From NCBI GenBank assembly GCA_963823675.1, contig CAWGMT010000011.1, positions 558,001-622,000 of the forward strand: a DNA stretch of 64,000 bases, given 5' to 3'. Below are positions 24,956 to 35,800 of this stretch, one piece after another. The notes beneath the pieces were generated by a model that saw nothing but the letters and a program-made list of their open reading frames with translations, was not told the origin of the DNA and ran no database searches. The stretch comes from CAWGMT01 sp963823675 (GTDB lineage: Bacteria; Planctomycetota; Planctomycetia; Isosphaerales; Isosphaeraceae). The position numbers and the translations under genes were made by a program. Positions within the stretch are counted from its first letter, which is position 1; the number at the start of each line of letters is the position of its first letter.

Positions 24956-27900
24956 CGCAAACCATCCCCACCAACGATGTCAATTTTGCCGATTACAGCG
25001 TCACGGGGGGAGGCCAGTTCAACAAGGAGGGCAATAACGCGATCGTCTTGACCGTGGACCCGACCAATCCCAACATCGTCTACGTGGGAGGCGGTGCTGC
25101 CCCAGGTACGACCGGTCTGGTCCGGGTCGATACCACCAACATCTGGGACGCCCACTCCCTGGTCCCGTATTCCAACTTCTCGAATGACGGCGGTCTGGTC
25201 AATCTGACTTCCATCGGGCCGGCGTCCATCAACGAATACTTTGAGGGTACTCCCTATCCCTACTTCCTGGCGTACGGGGAATTCCCAGATACGACTCCCT
25301 ACGAGAATTTCATCCGCAGCCCGGACGCGCCGTTCGTGGGCAACGCGACGCTGGACGTTTTCGACTATTCCGACTTCACCAACAACGGAGCGGGCGTGAC
25401 GTGGATTCCGTTCGACCCGACTGGGAACCCGGCCGGGACCGACTACCACGCCGTCGCCGCAATGACCGACCCGCTCACGGGGCTGCCGCGGCTGATCTTG
25501 GGCAACAGTCAAGGGGTCTGGACCATCCTGGACAACAACGGGACCTTCGAGACGCAGGTCGGGGCCTCCTCCTCCGGGGTGCAGCTTGGCTCTCCGACCG
25601 CTCAACTGGCGGGCCTGGATCGCAACGGCAATCTTCAGATCACCCAGTTCTACTACGGAGCGGTCCAGCCCAGCAGCGTGGCCGCCCAGCTTGCGGGCGC
25701 TCTCTTCTATGGCAGCTCCCAGGACAACGGCGGACCGGTCTCCGACCCCAACATCATCAGTAACGGGAACCTCACCTGGAGCGGGCCCACCCTTGACGCC
25801 AACACCGGCGACGCCGCCGGCGTGGCCACCGACCAGCAAGGCTCGGGCAGCGCTTACCAGTTCTTCTGGCCGTGCTGCGCCGGCAACGACACCGATTTCT
25901 TCCAGTACATCGGCCCCGGTTTGAGCGGCGCCGGTCTCAGCCCCGGCGGCCAGGTGTTCGGCGGCTACGTGGGCCGGACCTTCGGCCTGCTCCAGGCGAG
26001 CGGCGGCCTGCCGACGCCCGACCCCCAGTGGCCCTATGCGGCCGGCGCCAACTTCGCCGTCAACCCGGTCAATAGCGCCGATGTCGTGATCAGCTCCAAC
26101 GCCGGCCGGGTCTTTGTCACCCAGAACAGCGGCGTCACCTGGTTCGACGTCGGCGATCCCGGCGACTTCGGCAACCCCGGCAGCTTTGACCTCGCGCTGG
26201 CCTATGGCGCACCGGACCCGAGCGCTCCCGAGGGCCTGGGCACCCTCGGCAACTTCATCTACGTCGGCACTCAGACCGGTCAGATCTACGTCACCCAGGA
26301 TGGCGGCGGCAACGGTGCGGGCAACAACTGGATCAAAATCTCCGCCGGTCTGCCCGCCAACCAAGCCATCGAGTCGATCGTCACCGACCCGATCCGCGGC
26401 AGCCACGATGCCTATGCCGTCACGAGCGGCGGCGTGTTCTACATGCCCGACTCGATTCCCTCGGGCAGCAACCCGACCCCGACCTGGGTCAACATCACCG
26501 GCAACATCCACGACCTGGCGTACTCCATTTTCGGCCAGACCTACGACCCGACGCAGGACACCGCGAATTCGACCACGCTCAACCAGGCGCTCACGCTGTC
26601 GTCGATCGTGGCGGATTGGCGTTATCAGATCCCCTTCGACCCGACCGACCTCAGCAAGGGATATCACCCGGTGCTGTACGTCAGCTCGGGAAGTCCGGGG
26701 AGCAACGGCTCGGGGGTGTACCAATCGCTCGACAACGGCACGACGTGGACCCTCTTCCCCGACACGACGTATGGCGCGGTGGCGGCGGGAGGCGATCTAC
26801 CGCACGTCAGCGTCACCGACCTGGACGTGTCGCTGGGCAACGTCAACGCCAACACGGGCATGCCCGTCCTGGCGGGCCCGGACCAGGCCATTGTATTCAC
26901 CGGGACGCTGACCTTGGGATCGGCGTCCGTCACGGGCATCAACAACCTGGCGGGGCTGGCCTTGGGCGACACCGTCGAAGGCAATGGCATCCCGGCCGGG
27001 ACGACGATCGGGGCCATCAACACTTCGGCCAAAACCATCACGCTGTCGTATCCGGCGGGTATGACCGCGACGGCCAGCGGATTGCAGACCCTGGCGGCCG
27101 CCGATCCCACGGTCACGCCGGACCCGGATCTCCTCCTGGCCACGACCTACGGCCAGGGCCAGTTCGCCATCAACCTGGCACCCCTGATCGTCGGCAACGC
27201 GGTCACCGTCACCCAGCCGACCAACCCGGGTACCGGGGCCAACGGCCTGCCGATTGTGGAGGGCCCGTTCACGATCGCGGGATCGAGCGAGATCAGCGGC
27301 TTCGGCAACACCACCTGGATCACCATCGAGGACGTGACCAACCCCGCCGCCCCAACGGTGATCGGCGGCTTCAACCCCGCCAACGGCGTCCCGGTTCCGA
27401 GCGCGAGCAACTCCACCGACTCCGAGGGCAACTTCTCCATCAACATCAATCCGGCGGCCGTCTTCGCCAACGACCACGGCGTGAAGACGATAGAGATCTT
27501 CGCCACCGACGGCGCGGGCTCGGTCGGCAACAAGGTGACCTACACCTTCGACCTCAATCCGGCCACGCAACTGGTCTTCGCTGCCAACGGCGAGCCACCG
27601 ATGTCGGCCACGGCCGGTGCTAACTTCGCGGGTCCGTTGCCTGTGTCACCTGTTGTCGTCGACGCCGAAGACATCCAGGGCAACATCGATCCCTTCTACG
27701 AAGGTCCGGTGACGCTCTCCCTGGCGATCGGTGCCAACGGCACCTTCCCCGTGACAGTCGATGCCATAAACGGAGTCGCGACCTTCAATACCCTGGCAAT
27801 CGACACGGCCGGAACCTACATGCTCTCGGCTACCAGCGGCGCCTTGACGCCGGGGACGTCCACTTCGATCACGATCTCCGCCGCCGCGCCCGACCAACTG

Positions 27901-30900
27901 GTCTGGACGACCCAGCCCCCGAGTGAGATCACCGTCAACAACGTCTTCGGGACCATACCCACGATCGAGGTGGAGGATCAATTCGGAAACCAGGAGTTCG
28001 GTTACACCCAGAACGTGAGCCTGGCGCTCCAGTTGAACGGAACCGGCGCGACTGGCGACCTGAACGGGCCGGGCGGGCCGGGGTCGCAAACCGTCCAGGC
28101 GGTTAACGGCGTCGCGATGTTCCCCGGCCTTTCGATCACCGCGGTCGGCAGCCTCTACAACCTCGTGGCGACCAGCCAGACGCCGATGCCGAACTCCGTG
28201 ACCCTGACCTCGCCCTCGACCGGCATCGAGGTCGTCGCTCCGGTATTGAAGGTGACCAGCCAGCCCGCGACTCCCGTCACGGCCGGCACGCCTTTCCAAC
28301 TGGTCGTCACGGCCTACACATACCTGGGCGCGGTGGACACGGCCTTCAATGACACGCTGGTGCTATCAGTCAGTAGCGGCCCGAACCCGCCAATGAACAA
28401 CTTGCCGATCAGCGCAACTGCGTCCAATGGCGTTGCGACCTTCAGCGCCCTGACCTCCAACCCCGTGATCCTGGACACGGCCGGGCCCTACATCCTTCAG
28501 GCGTCTGATAGCACTCTCAATCTGACCGTGGATACCAGCACGATCACCGTGGTGGCCGCCGGGGTGGATGGGCTTGTGTTCCTGCAAGGGCCGCCGGCGT
28601 CGGTATATGCGAGAAGCGAGGTCGGTTTCGGTGTCGTGGTCGGCGCCGAGGACCAATTCGGCAACCCGACCACGTTGAGTGGCAGCGTCACGCTCCAGAT
28701 CGCGTCTGCCCCTCCCGGCGGGGGGGCCCTGGACGGAATGACCACCGTGACGGCCGCGGGTGGCGTGGCGACCTTCTCCGGGCTCTCGATCAGCGTGGCG
28801 GGCAGCCCCTATACACTGATGGCAACCAGCGGCACACACAGCTCGCCGCCGTCGAGCCCGATCGACGTGCTTCCAGCCCCGGCTACTTCGCTGCAAGTGA
28901 CGTTGCAGCCTCCGTCGAGTGTCATGGTTTATCAGAACTTCAGCATCACGGTCCAGGCGTACGATCAGTTCGGCCAGTTCGACCCGGACTTCAATGGCAG
29001 CGTCACGGTCGCGGTTGCAACCGGTCCGGGAACGCTGTACGGAACGGTCACGCTAACGGCGGTCAATGGTGTCGCCGCTTTCACCAACGACCTGTACCTG
29101 ACCACGGTCGCCAACGGCTACACTCTGAGCGTGAGCAGTCCCGGCGTGGCGACCGGGGCGACGACCAATGCGTTCAACGTCACGGCCGCGCCTGCCAACC
29201 ATCTCATCATCTTGTCGGAGCCCGTGACCAGCGTGACAGCCGGCACGGCATTCGGTTTTGTCGTCGAGGCGGAAGATCAATACAACAATCTCGCGACCAG
29301 CTTCAACGGCACCGTGACGGCCGCGCTCGCGTCGGGCCCCACCGGCGGCACGCTGGGCGGCAGTTTGATGGTGAACGCGAGCGGCGGCGTGGCCATCTTC
29401 TCCGCCCTGGTGATCGACCAGGCGGGCGGCCCTTACATCCTTTCGGCTTCGAACAACAGTTTGACCGTGCCCACCGTCAACACGAGCGCCGTTACCGTGA
29501 CGCCGGCGGCGGCGTCGCAGCTCGTGGTGTCCGTCGCCTTTGCCGGCACGCTATCGATCGGATCGGCGTCCGTCACGGGCATCAGCAGTTTGGTTGGGCT
29601 GGCCGTCGGCAATAGCGTCACAGGCACCGGCATCCCGGCGGGGACCACGATCCAGGCCATCAGCACCGCGAACGATACGATCACGCTGTTGTATCCGATG
29701 GGTATGACCGCGACGGCCAGCGGCTTGCAGACCCTGGCCGCGTCCGCCGGGCCGCCGGCCAGCGTCACGGCGGGCTCACTGTTTGGGCTCACCGTCACGG
29801 CCGAGGATCTCTACGGAAACGTGGCGACGACTTACAACAGCCCGGTTTCCCTCTCGCTGGCGACCAATCCGACCACCACGGGCACACTGGGCGGAATCCT
29901 CACGGCGACGGCCAGCCAGGGCCAGGCGGTCTTCACAACCCTTCAGCTCGACATCGCGGCGTCGGGTTACACGATCAAGGCGCAGAGCGGCAAGCTGACG
30001 CCGGCGATTACCGGCCCGATCACCGTGACGCCGGCCGCCGCCTACGCGTTGTCCGTTTCGATTCCACCACCCAGCACCATGACCTCCGGTTCGCTGTTTG
30101 GCCTGCAAATCTCGGCCCTCGACCAGTACGGTAACCTGGCGACCGGATTCACGGGCACCGTGACGATCGCCCTGTACGACCCCCCGGCCGGCGCGATGCT
30201 GACGGGACCGCTCGTGGCGCAAGCAACCGCGGGCGTCGCGAATTTCCACGCAGCGATCAGCACCGAGACAGCCGCCACGTACACGCTCCAGGCGACCAGC
30301 CCCAATTTGACGTCGGTTCTGACGCCAGGGATCATGGTCATCCCGGCGCCGGCCACGCAGTTGGTGATCATGCCCGGTTCGCCCGCGACTACGCCCCCCA
30401 CGACCGTGTCCCCGGGCCAGAAATTCTCTGTGGTCGTTGATGCCGAGGATCAGTACGGCAACGTCAATCCGAACTTTACCGGCATGGTTTCCATCGCGGT
30501 AGCGAGCGGATCGAGCACCCTGGGAGGAACGACCCCGGTCGCGGCCGTTAACGGCGTCGCCACGTTTAATAACTTGACATTGACCCAGTCGAGCAGCCCG
30601 GTCACGCTCCAGGTCACCAGCGTCGGAGTAACCCCCGCGCTGACCCCCGCGACGATCTCCATCAGCGTCTCCAACCCGCCGACGAGCAACGTTGCCGCGC
30701 TCCCCGCAACCACAACCACCGCCAGTTTCACCGTATCCTGGTCCGGCTCCGACGGCCAAGGCCCAGGAATCGCCAGCTACAACATTTACGTCTCCGACAA
30801 CGCTGGCGCCTATACGCTCTGGCAAGCGGGCACAACCAAGACTTCGGCCACCTACACCGGCCAGGTCGGCCACACCTACGGCTTCTATAGCGTGGCCACC

Positions 30901-31419
30901 GACCTTCTCGGCCTGGTCCAGCCCACGCCGGCTTCCGCCCAGGCGACGACCAAGGTCGCCTTGACTCAGCCGCCGCTGCCTCTCGTCACGATGACCAACG
31001 TCCAGGACAAGACGAACAGCAAGCATCAGGTGACCGAAATCATCGTGACCTTCAGCGGCGCCGTGAACATGACCGAAGCTCAAAGCGCGGCCACGTACGA
31101 GCTTGTCGCGGCGAACACCAGCGGCTCGTTCACGGGCAAGGGCGTCAAGGTGATCAAGGTCAAGTCGGCCGCCTACAACGCCACCGCCCACACGGTGACT
31201 TTGACGCCGGCCGCATTCACCCTGTCCAAGTCCGTCGAGCTCGTGGTCTATGGCAGTGGTACCAACGGCCTGAAGGACAGCAAGAGCCGCTATATCGACG
31301 GCAATCATGACGGCGTCGCGGGAGGCAACGCGGTCGCGATACTCAAGAAAGGCGGCGTGACCATCGACGCCGTGCCGGCCGGCCCCCTCGCGACCAAGGC
31401 GCAGCGGAAAAACAAATGA
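24754..31419 (+). CDS. Giant extracellular protein, C-terminal segment (propeller, Ig-like repeats, Fn3)
   Basis: Continuation from about 24770, after a short piece in a third frame (24525-24765). It completes the second beta-propeller (WVTKDFGQNWTSVRIP, FVTQNSGVTWFDVGDPGDFG, YVTQDGGGNGAGNNWIKISA), then carries nine Ig-like units at about 27560-30660 with the pattern LVVTSQPP.SVTAG..F, AEDQYGN, F.G.VT, NGVATF. A fibronectin-III-like unit follows (SFTVSWSGSDGQGPGIASYN) and a C-terminal domain (IIVTFSGAVNMTEAQSAATY ... GLKDSKSRYIDGNHDGVAGG). It ends with a basic tail (KAQRKNK) at 31419 and has no sortase or PEP-CTERM signal. Two 68-69-residue modules interrupt this segment at 26896 and 29539. 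Confidence 0.88.
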   Translation: MPPRLTPNGAQGQIVLAVPDATGESAEDPIYEGWLYAAVAGTGGGWDGMWVTKDFGQNWTSVRIPTLTQTIPTNDVNFADYSVTGGGQFNKEGNNAIVLTVDPTNPNIVYVGGGAAPGTTGLVRVDTTNIWDAHSLVPYSNFSNDGGLVNLTSIGPASINEYFEGTPYPYFLAYGEFPDTTPYENFIRSPDAPFVGNATLDVFDYSDFTNNGAGVTWIPFDPTGNPAGTDYHAVAAMTDPLTGLPRLILGNSQGVWTILDNNGTFETQVGASSSGVQLGSPTAQLAGLDRNGNLQITQFYYGAVQPSSVAAQLAGALFYGSSQDNGGPVSDPNIISNGNLTWSGPTLDANTGDAAGVATDQQGSGSAYQFFWPCCAGNDTDFFQYIGPGLSGAGLSPGGQVFGGYVGRTFGLLQASGGLPTPDPQWPYAAGANFAVNPVNSADVVISSNAGRVFVTQNSGVTWFDVGDPGDFGNPGSFDLALAYGAPDPSAPEGLGTLGNFIYVGTQTGQIYVTQDGGGNGAGNNWIKISAGLPANQAIESIVTDPIRGSHDAYAVTSGGVFYMPDSIPSGSNPTPTWVNITGNIHDLAYSIFGQTYDPTQDTANSTTLNQALTLSSIVADWRYQIPFDPTDLSKGYHPVLYVSSGSPGSNGSGVYQSLDNGTTWTLFPDTTYGAVAAGGDLPHVSVTDLDVSLGNVNANTGMPVLAGPDQAIVFTGTLTLGSASVTGINNLAGLALGDTVEGNGIPAGTTIGAINTSAKTITLSYPAGMTATASGLQTLAAADPTVTPDPDLLLATTYGQGQFAINLAPLIVGNAVTVTQPTNPGTGANGLPIVEGPFTIAGSSEISGFGNTTWITIEDVTNPAAPTVIGGFNPANGVPVPSASNSTDSEGNFSININPAAVFANDHGVKTIEIFATDGAGSVGNKVTYTFDLNPATQLVFAANGEPPMSATAGANFAGPLPVSPVVVDAEDIQGNIDPFYEGPVTLSLAIGANGTFPVTVDAINGVATFNTLAIDTAGTYMLSATSGALTPGTSTSITISAAAPDQLVWTTQPPSEITVNNVFGTIPTIEVEDQFGNQEFGYTQNVSLALQLNGTGATGDLNGPGGPGSQTVQAVNGVAMFPGLSITAVGSLYNLVATSQTPMPNSVTLTSPSTGIEVVAPVLKVTSQPATPVTAGTPFQLVVTAYTYLGAVDTAFNDTLVLSVSSGPNPPMNNLPISATASNGVATFSALTSNPVILDTAGPYILQASDSTLNLTVDTSTITVVAAGVDGLVFLQGPPASVYARSEVGFGVVVGAEDQFGNPTTLSGSVTLQIASAPPGGGALDGMTTVTAAGGVATFSGLSISVAGSPYTLMATSGTHSSPPSSPIDVLPAPATSLQVTLQPPSSVMVYQNFSITVQAYDQFGQFDPDFNGSVTVAVATGPGTLYGTVTLTAVNGVAAFTNDLYLTTVANGYTLSVSSPGVATGATTNAFNVTAAPANHLIILSEPVTSVTAGTAFGFVVEAEDQYNNLATSFNGTVTAALASGPTGGTLGGSLMVNASGGVAIFSALVIDQAGGPYILSASNNSLTVPTVNTSAVTVTPAAASQLVVSVAFAGTLSIGSASVTGISSLVGLAVGNSVTGTGIPAGTTIQAISTANDTITLLYPMGMTATASGLQTLAASAGPPASVTAGSLFGLTVTAEDLYGNVATTYNSPVSLSLATNPTTTGTLGGILTATASQGQAVFTTLQLDIAASGYTIKAQSGKLTPAITGPITVTPAAAYALSVSIPPPSTMTSGSLFGLQISALDQYGNLATGFTGTVTIALYDPPAGAMLTGPLVAQATAGVANFHAAISTETAATYTLQATSPNLTSVLTPGIMVIPAPATQLVIMPGSPATTPPTTVSPGQKFSVVVDAEDQYGNVNPNFTGMVSIAVASGSSTLGGTTPVAAVNGVATFNNLTLTQSSSPVTLQVTSVGVTPALTPATISISVSNPPTSNVAALPATTTTASFTVSWSGSDGQGPGIASYNIYVSDNAGAYTLWQAGTTKTSATYTGQVGHTYGFYSVATDLLGLVQPTPASAQATTKVALTQPPLPLVTMTNVQDKTNSKHQVTEIIVTFSGAVNMTEAQSAATYELVAANTSGSFTGKGVKVIKVKSAAYNATAHTVTLTPAAFTLSKSVELVVYGSGTNGLKDSKSRYIDGNHDGVAGGNAVAILKKGGVTIDAVPAGPLATKAQRKNK
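26896..27099 (+). repeat. In-frame module, copy 3
   Basis: About 68 residues (FTGTLTLGSASVTGINNLAG ... GIPAGTTIGAINTSAKTITL) splitting LAGPDQAIV from DPTVTPDPDLLLATTYGQGQ at the end of the second propeller. Its DNA shares long identical words with copy 4 (for example GGGTATGACCGCGACGGCCA). Confidence 0.7.
29539..29745 (+). repeat. In-frame module, copy 4
   Basis: About 69 residues (FAGTLSIGSASVTGISSLVG ... GIPAGTTIQAISTANDTITL) splitting the seventh Ig-like unit right after SQLVV; the unit resumes at AGPPASVTAGSLFGLTVTAE. Confidence 0.7.
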
Positions 31420-31596
31420 GCAGGGAGTGCGGTGTTGAGTCAACTCGTTCAGCACGCCGCTCCGAAAAATCGCTCAATCAGTGACAGGATCTTGGAAGGG
31501 CTTCTTCCGTCCGCGGCGTAGACCTCGTCGCGTAACGCCTGCCGGCTCGACAGGGTTCGTGGTTGGCTCGAGTAGATTCATTCCGCTGAACTTCTA

Positions 31597-31618
31597 CGCA
31601 AGATGCGCGCATCTTGCG
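31597..31618. repeat. 22-bp perfect palindrome
   Basis: CGCAAGATGCG followed directly by CGCATCTTGCG. It is joined to GATCGCCGGACAGAGCCGGC and TCCTAC, a word shared in degenerate form with the repeat at 32718. Located in the 430-bp gene-free stretch 31420-31850. Confidence 0.6.
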
Positions 31619-31744
31619 ATCGCCGGACAGAGCCGGCTCCTACAAAAGCCCGTGCTGCTGCGCCGTTGTAGGAGGGGGCTCTCTCCCCCGATCTGTTGGT
31701 TGCGGCTATGCCGCGTTGGGGACCGCGCAGAAATAACATTGCCA

Positions 31745-31807
31745 ATTGTGGTGCAGGCGTCCCGCCTGCCGGTACGGGGAATGCAGGCGGGACGCCTGCA
31801 CCACAAT
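31745..31807. repeat. Perfect 25-bp inverted repeat
   Basis: The arms 31745-31769 and 31783-31807 (left arm begins ATTGTGGTGCAGGCGTCCCG) are exact reverse complements with a 13-nt loop. It lies just past the 3' end of the coiled-coil gene and could also form a transcript-end hairpin, although no U tract follows. Confidence 0.75.
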
Positions 31808-31850
31808 GATGAATCCGCCAAACTTATTCTGGCGCGGCGCCTTACCGGGC

Positions 31851-32594
31851 CTAGTCGACGCCGATGCGGCGCCGCAGCTCGGTCTCGTCGGTCTTGGCGC
31901 GGAGCCAGAGCTGCTGTTTGTCGAGCTCAACGGATCGGGCCTTTTCCAGCGCGCTTCCGAGCTCCTTGATCGTCTTGCCCTTCGTGTAGTCGACCAGGAC
32001 CTTTCGCTTGGACTGGGCCTGCTCGAGGCCAAACCGCGCCTTCTTGAGGGCCAGCTCTTCGGAGGCCTTCTGGGCGATGTTGACGAAGCCCTTGTCAAAC
32101 ATCCGCCGCGCCCATTCGACGCGGTCCTCGGCGCGGGACAGGTCGGATTTGGCGAGAAGGACCTCGCCGTCAACCTCGGCACGATCTTGCTCGAAGGCGA
32201 TCTGTTCATACTCTTCGACGGCGATCTCGGCGAGTGCGCGGGCAAGCCGCGCGGTGTGGTAATCGGCCTCGGCGCGGAGGGTCGCCTTTCTCTGTTCGAA
32301 CAGACCGGCTCTTTTTAAGCGGCGTTCCGCCTCGTTGCGCAGGGTCGCCTCTCGTTGTTCGACTAGCCGGGCTCTCTGCTGGCGGATGCCCGGCTGATCG
32401 TCCGCGCCTGCGGCCGCTTGACCTTTGGCCGGTTTGGCATGCGGTGGCGGCTGCGCGGGCTGCTGGACAGTCAAGGGCGGCGCGAGCGGCTCCTGGGCAT
32501 CCAGCGGCTCCGAGGCTCCCGGTCCGACCACGAGGACCCCAGCCATGGCCAGGCCATGAAAAGCGAGACATCGAGCTGATGGAATCCCCATCAT
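31851..32594 (-). CDS. Secreted coiled-coil protein related to HlyD-type adaptor hairpins
   Basis: Start at ATG 32594, with AGGAGA 8 bp upstream. A signal peptide (MMGIPSARCLAFHGLAMAGV LVV) and a proline-rich linker are followed by a long alpha-helical coiled coil from about residue 70 to the end (QRARLVEQREATLRNEAERR ... LKKARFGLEQAQSKRKVLVD then YTKGKTIKEL). This last stretch is strikingly like the hairpin in the sigma-factor fusion at 47138 (KKARFALELAQSRKKVLVE, YTRGKRIKEL). The lipoyl and barrel domains of a true membrane-fusion protein are absent. It lies downstream of the RND efflux genes on the same strand, 213 bp away, and may serve the envelope side of that system or be independent. 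Confidence 0.7.
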   Translation of the reverse strand: MMGIPSARCLAFHGLAMAGVLVVGPGASEPLDAQEPLAPPLTVQQPAQPPPHAKPAKGQAAAGADDQPGIRQQRARLVEQREATLRNEAERRLKRAGLFEQRKATLRAEADYHTARLARALAEIAVEEYEQIAFEQDRAEVDGEVLLAKSDLSRAEDRVEWARRMFDKGFVNIAQKASEELALKKARFGLEQAQSKRKVLVDYTKGKTIKELGSALEKARSVELDKQQLWLRAKTDETELRRRIGVD

Positions 32595-32717
32595 GGGCGG
32601 TCTCCTGTTCGCTGCTTGGTTGGCGATCTTGCCCCCGCTAAGAAGAAATGCGTCAAATGCCATCAGTTTGGCGGTAAATTTCTCGGCCCGCAAGAGTGGC
32701 CCCTGCGGGGCCATCCG

Positions 32718-32771
32718 GTAGGAGCCGGCGCCGTCCAGCGATCCGGATCGGGGGACGGAGCCCTCTCCTAC
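32718..32771. repeat. Imperfect inverted repeat
   Basis: The arms 32718-32736 (GTAGGAGCCGGCGCCGTCC) and 32753-32771 pair with three mismatches. It lies between the CusA-like and coiled-coil genes and is related in sequence to the GTAGGAG-containing repeat near 31640-31690. Confidence 0.55.
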
Positions 32772-32807
32772 AAAGAATCCGAGAGACCGACAGCGGCCCG
32801 AAAGCGT

Positions 32808-35800
32808 CTACAGCTCACCTGGCTTCAGTTTCCCGGCAAACCAAGGATAGACTGCCGGCAGCACCAGGGTGGTCAAGACGGTCGAGGTGATGATACCGCC
32901 GATCACGACCGTGGCCAGGGGGCGCTGGATCTCGGCGCCGGGGGTGGTGGCGATGGCCATGGGAATGAAGCCCAGGCCGGCGACCAGCGCCGTCATGAGG
33001 ACCGGTCGCAGCCTCACGACGGCCGCCTCGCGTGCCGCCTGGTGAGGCTCGGCTCCATCCTGGCGCAGGTGCTCGACCGCACTGACCCAGACCAGGCCAT
33101 TGAGCACGGCCACGCCGAAAAGCGCGATGAAGCCGACACCCGCAGAGACCGAGAAGGGCATCTGACGGAGGAACAAAGCGAAAACTCCACCGGTCGCGGC
33201 CATCGGCACGGCGGTGTAGATCAGAAGCGCCAGCCTCATCGAATGGAACGTGCCATACAGGAGCAGGAAGATCAGGAGCATGGCCACGGGCACCACGATC
33301 ATGAGCCGCCGCGAGGCTGTCTGGAGATGCTCGAATTGCCCTCCCCAGCGGAGCACATAGCCTCCCGATTCCGGCAGCTTGACGTGGGCATCGATCGCCG
33401 CCTGGGCAAGGGCGACGAAGCTGGCGATATCGCGGCCGCGGACGTTGACGCCGACGACCGCCCTGCGCTGGACGTTTTCGCGCTCAACTTCGCTCGGGCC
33501 TTCCTCTTTCACGATCTCGGCAAGGTCCTTGAGGACGATGGGCCGCCCCTGGCGGTCGACGATCCGGATCGAGCCGATCTTCTCGGGATCGTTGCGCCAC
33601 GACTCGGGAAGGCGCACTGCGCAGCGGATGCCGCTTGTAGTTATCGAACACTGTGCCCACCGTGGTGCCGCCCAGCGCAGCGACCGCGTCCAGCACGTCG
33701 GACGCCTTGATTCCGTACCGGGCCAACTGGTCGCGCCGGACATTGATCCGCAGCATCGGCAGCCGGCCGGAGGTCGGGGTCTTGATGTCATGCGCGCCGT
33801 CGATTCGCGCCAGGATGCGCTCGACTTCCGTCGCCAGCCGGCGCAACACCTCCAGATCGGGCCCTTGAATGAGCACCGCGACGTCGCTCTTGACCCCGGC
33901 GACGAGCTCGTTGACTCGCATCTCGATCGGCTGGCTGAAGCCGAACTTCACTCCGGGGACGTGCTCGGTCAAGAGCTTGGTCATTTCCTCGATGAGACCG
34001 TCGCGGTCAAGTCCCGGGCGCCATTCGTTCTGAGGCTTGAGCATGGTCCAGACGTCGGTCTGGTGCACGCCCATCACATCGTTGGCGATTTCGGGCCGCC
34101 CGGTCTTGCAGTACACCAGGCGCACTTCGGGGATGGTCTTGAGCAGGTTCTCGATCTGGGTCGACACTGCCACGGCTCCTTCGAGCGAAGCCGACGGGAT
34201 GCGGACCGCCTCGATCAAGAGGTCCCCCTCGTTGAGCCGGGGCATGAATTCTCCGCCGAGATTGAGCGCGAACGGAACGCTCGCTCCGGTCAAGGCCGCC
34301 GCCAGGATTACCGCTCCGATGGGGTGGCGAATGAAGGCATCGAGAACCGGCTGATAGAGATGCTTGAGCCAGCGGATGAGCCAGACCTCCTTTTCCCGCG
34401 CGCGATCGCTCAAGCCCAGCGCGGCCAGGACCGGCATGAGCGTCAGTGAGAGAAGCAGGGAGCCTGCCAGGGCGAAGATGACGGTCAGGGCCATCGGACG
34501 GAACAGCTTGCCTTCCGTGCCGTGAAGTGCCAGGATCGGCAGGTAGACGATGGCGATGATCAGCTCGCCGAACATCGTGGGCTTGCGGACCTCGATGGCC
34601 GCGTCGCGAACGATCTCTGCCTTGGGGCGGCTGCCTCCTTCGTGGGCCAATCGCCGCACGCAATTCTCGATCATGATCACGCTGGAATCGACGATCAGGC
34701 CAAAGTCGATCGCCCCCAGGCTCATGAGGCTGGCCGAGATCCCGCTGGCCAGCATCACATTGGCGGCGAAGAGCATCGAGAGCGGGATCGCCAGGGCCAC
34801 GATCAAGCCGCCCCGCAGGCTGCCCAGGAGGACAAGCAGTACGAGCATCACCAGGAAGCCGCCGGCCGTCAGGTTGTGGAGGACGGTGTTCAGCGTGTGG
34901 TCGATCAGGTTGGTGCGATCGTAAAGCGGCTCGATCGTCACGCCGGCCGGCAGGCTCTTCTGGAGCTGATCGATCTCGGCTTTCACGCGCTCGACGACTT
35001 CGCGGCCGTTCTGGCCGATCAGCATCATGACCAGCCCCGTGACGATCTCACCCTGGCCGTCGCGGGTGGCGAGGCCCGCGCGGATCATCGCGGCCGGCCG
35101 GACCGTGCCGACATCGCGGACCGTGATCGGCACGCCATTCCGCTCGTCGATCACGATGGCGGCAATATCCTCGACGTTGCGCACCTGGCTGACACCGCGG
35201 ATGTACCGCGCCTCGCCATCGTGAACGAGGTAGCCGCCGCCGACGTTGGCATTGTTGGACCGCAGGGCATTGAAGAGATCGGTCATCGACAGCCGGCGGC
35301 TCGCCAGCTTGTCGGGGTCTGCCTCGACCTGATAGGTCTTGTACTCGCCGCCATGAGCGTTGATTTCCGTCACTCCGGGCACCCTGCGCAACTGATAGGC
35401 GACGAACCAATCAAGGAGCGTGCGGAGGTCCATGGCCGAGATTCCCGACTCCTTGGTGGCCTTGACCTGGAACTGGAAAACCTCGCCGAGGGCCGTCGTG
35501 ATCGGCCCAAGCATCGGCGTGCCGTAGCCGACCGGGATCGCTTCAGCCGCGCGGGGGATTCGCTCTCCGACCAACTGCCGCGCGCGGTAAATGTCCGTCC
35601 CTTCCTTGAAAACGATCGTGACCACGGAAATACCGAACTTGGAGATCGACCGGATCTGTTCGACGTCGGGAAGCCCGCTCATTGCTCCCTCGACAGGAAA
35701 CGACAGGAACTGCTCGACCTCCAGCGGCGAGAGTGCGGGTGCTTCCGTCATCACCTGAACCTGCACGTTGGTCAAATCGGGCACCGCATCGATCGGCAAG

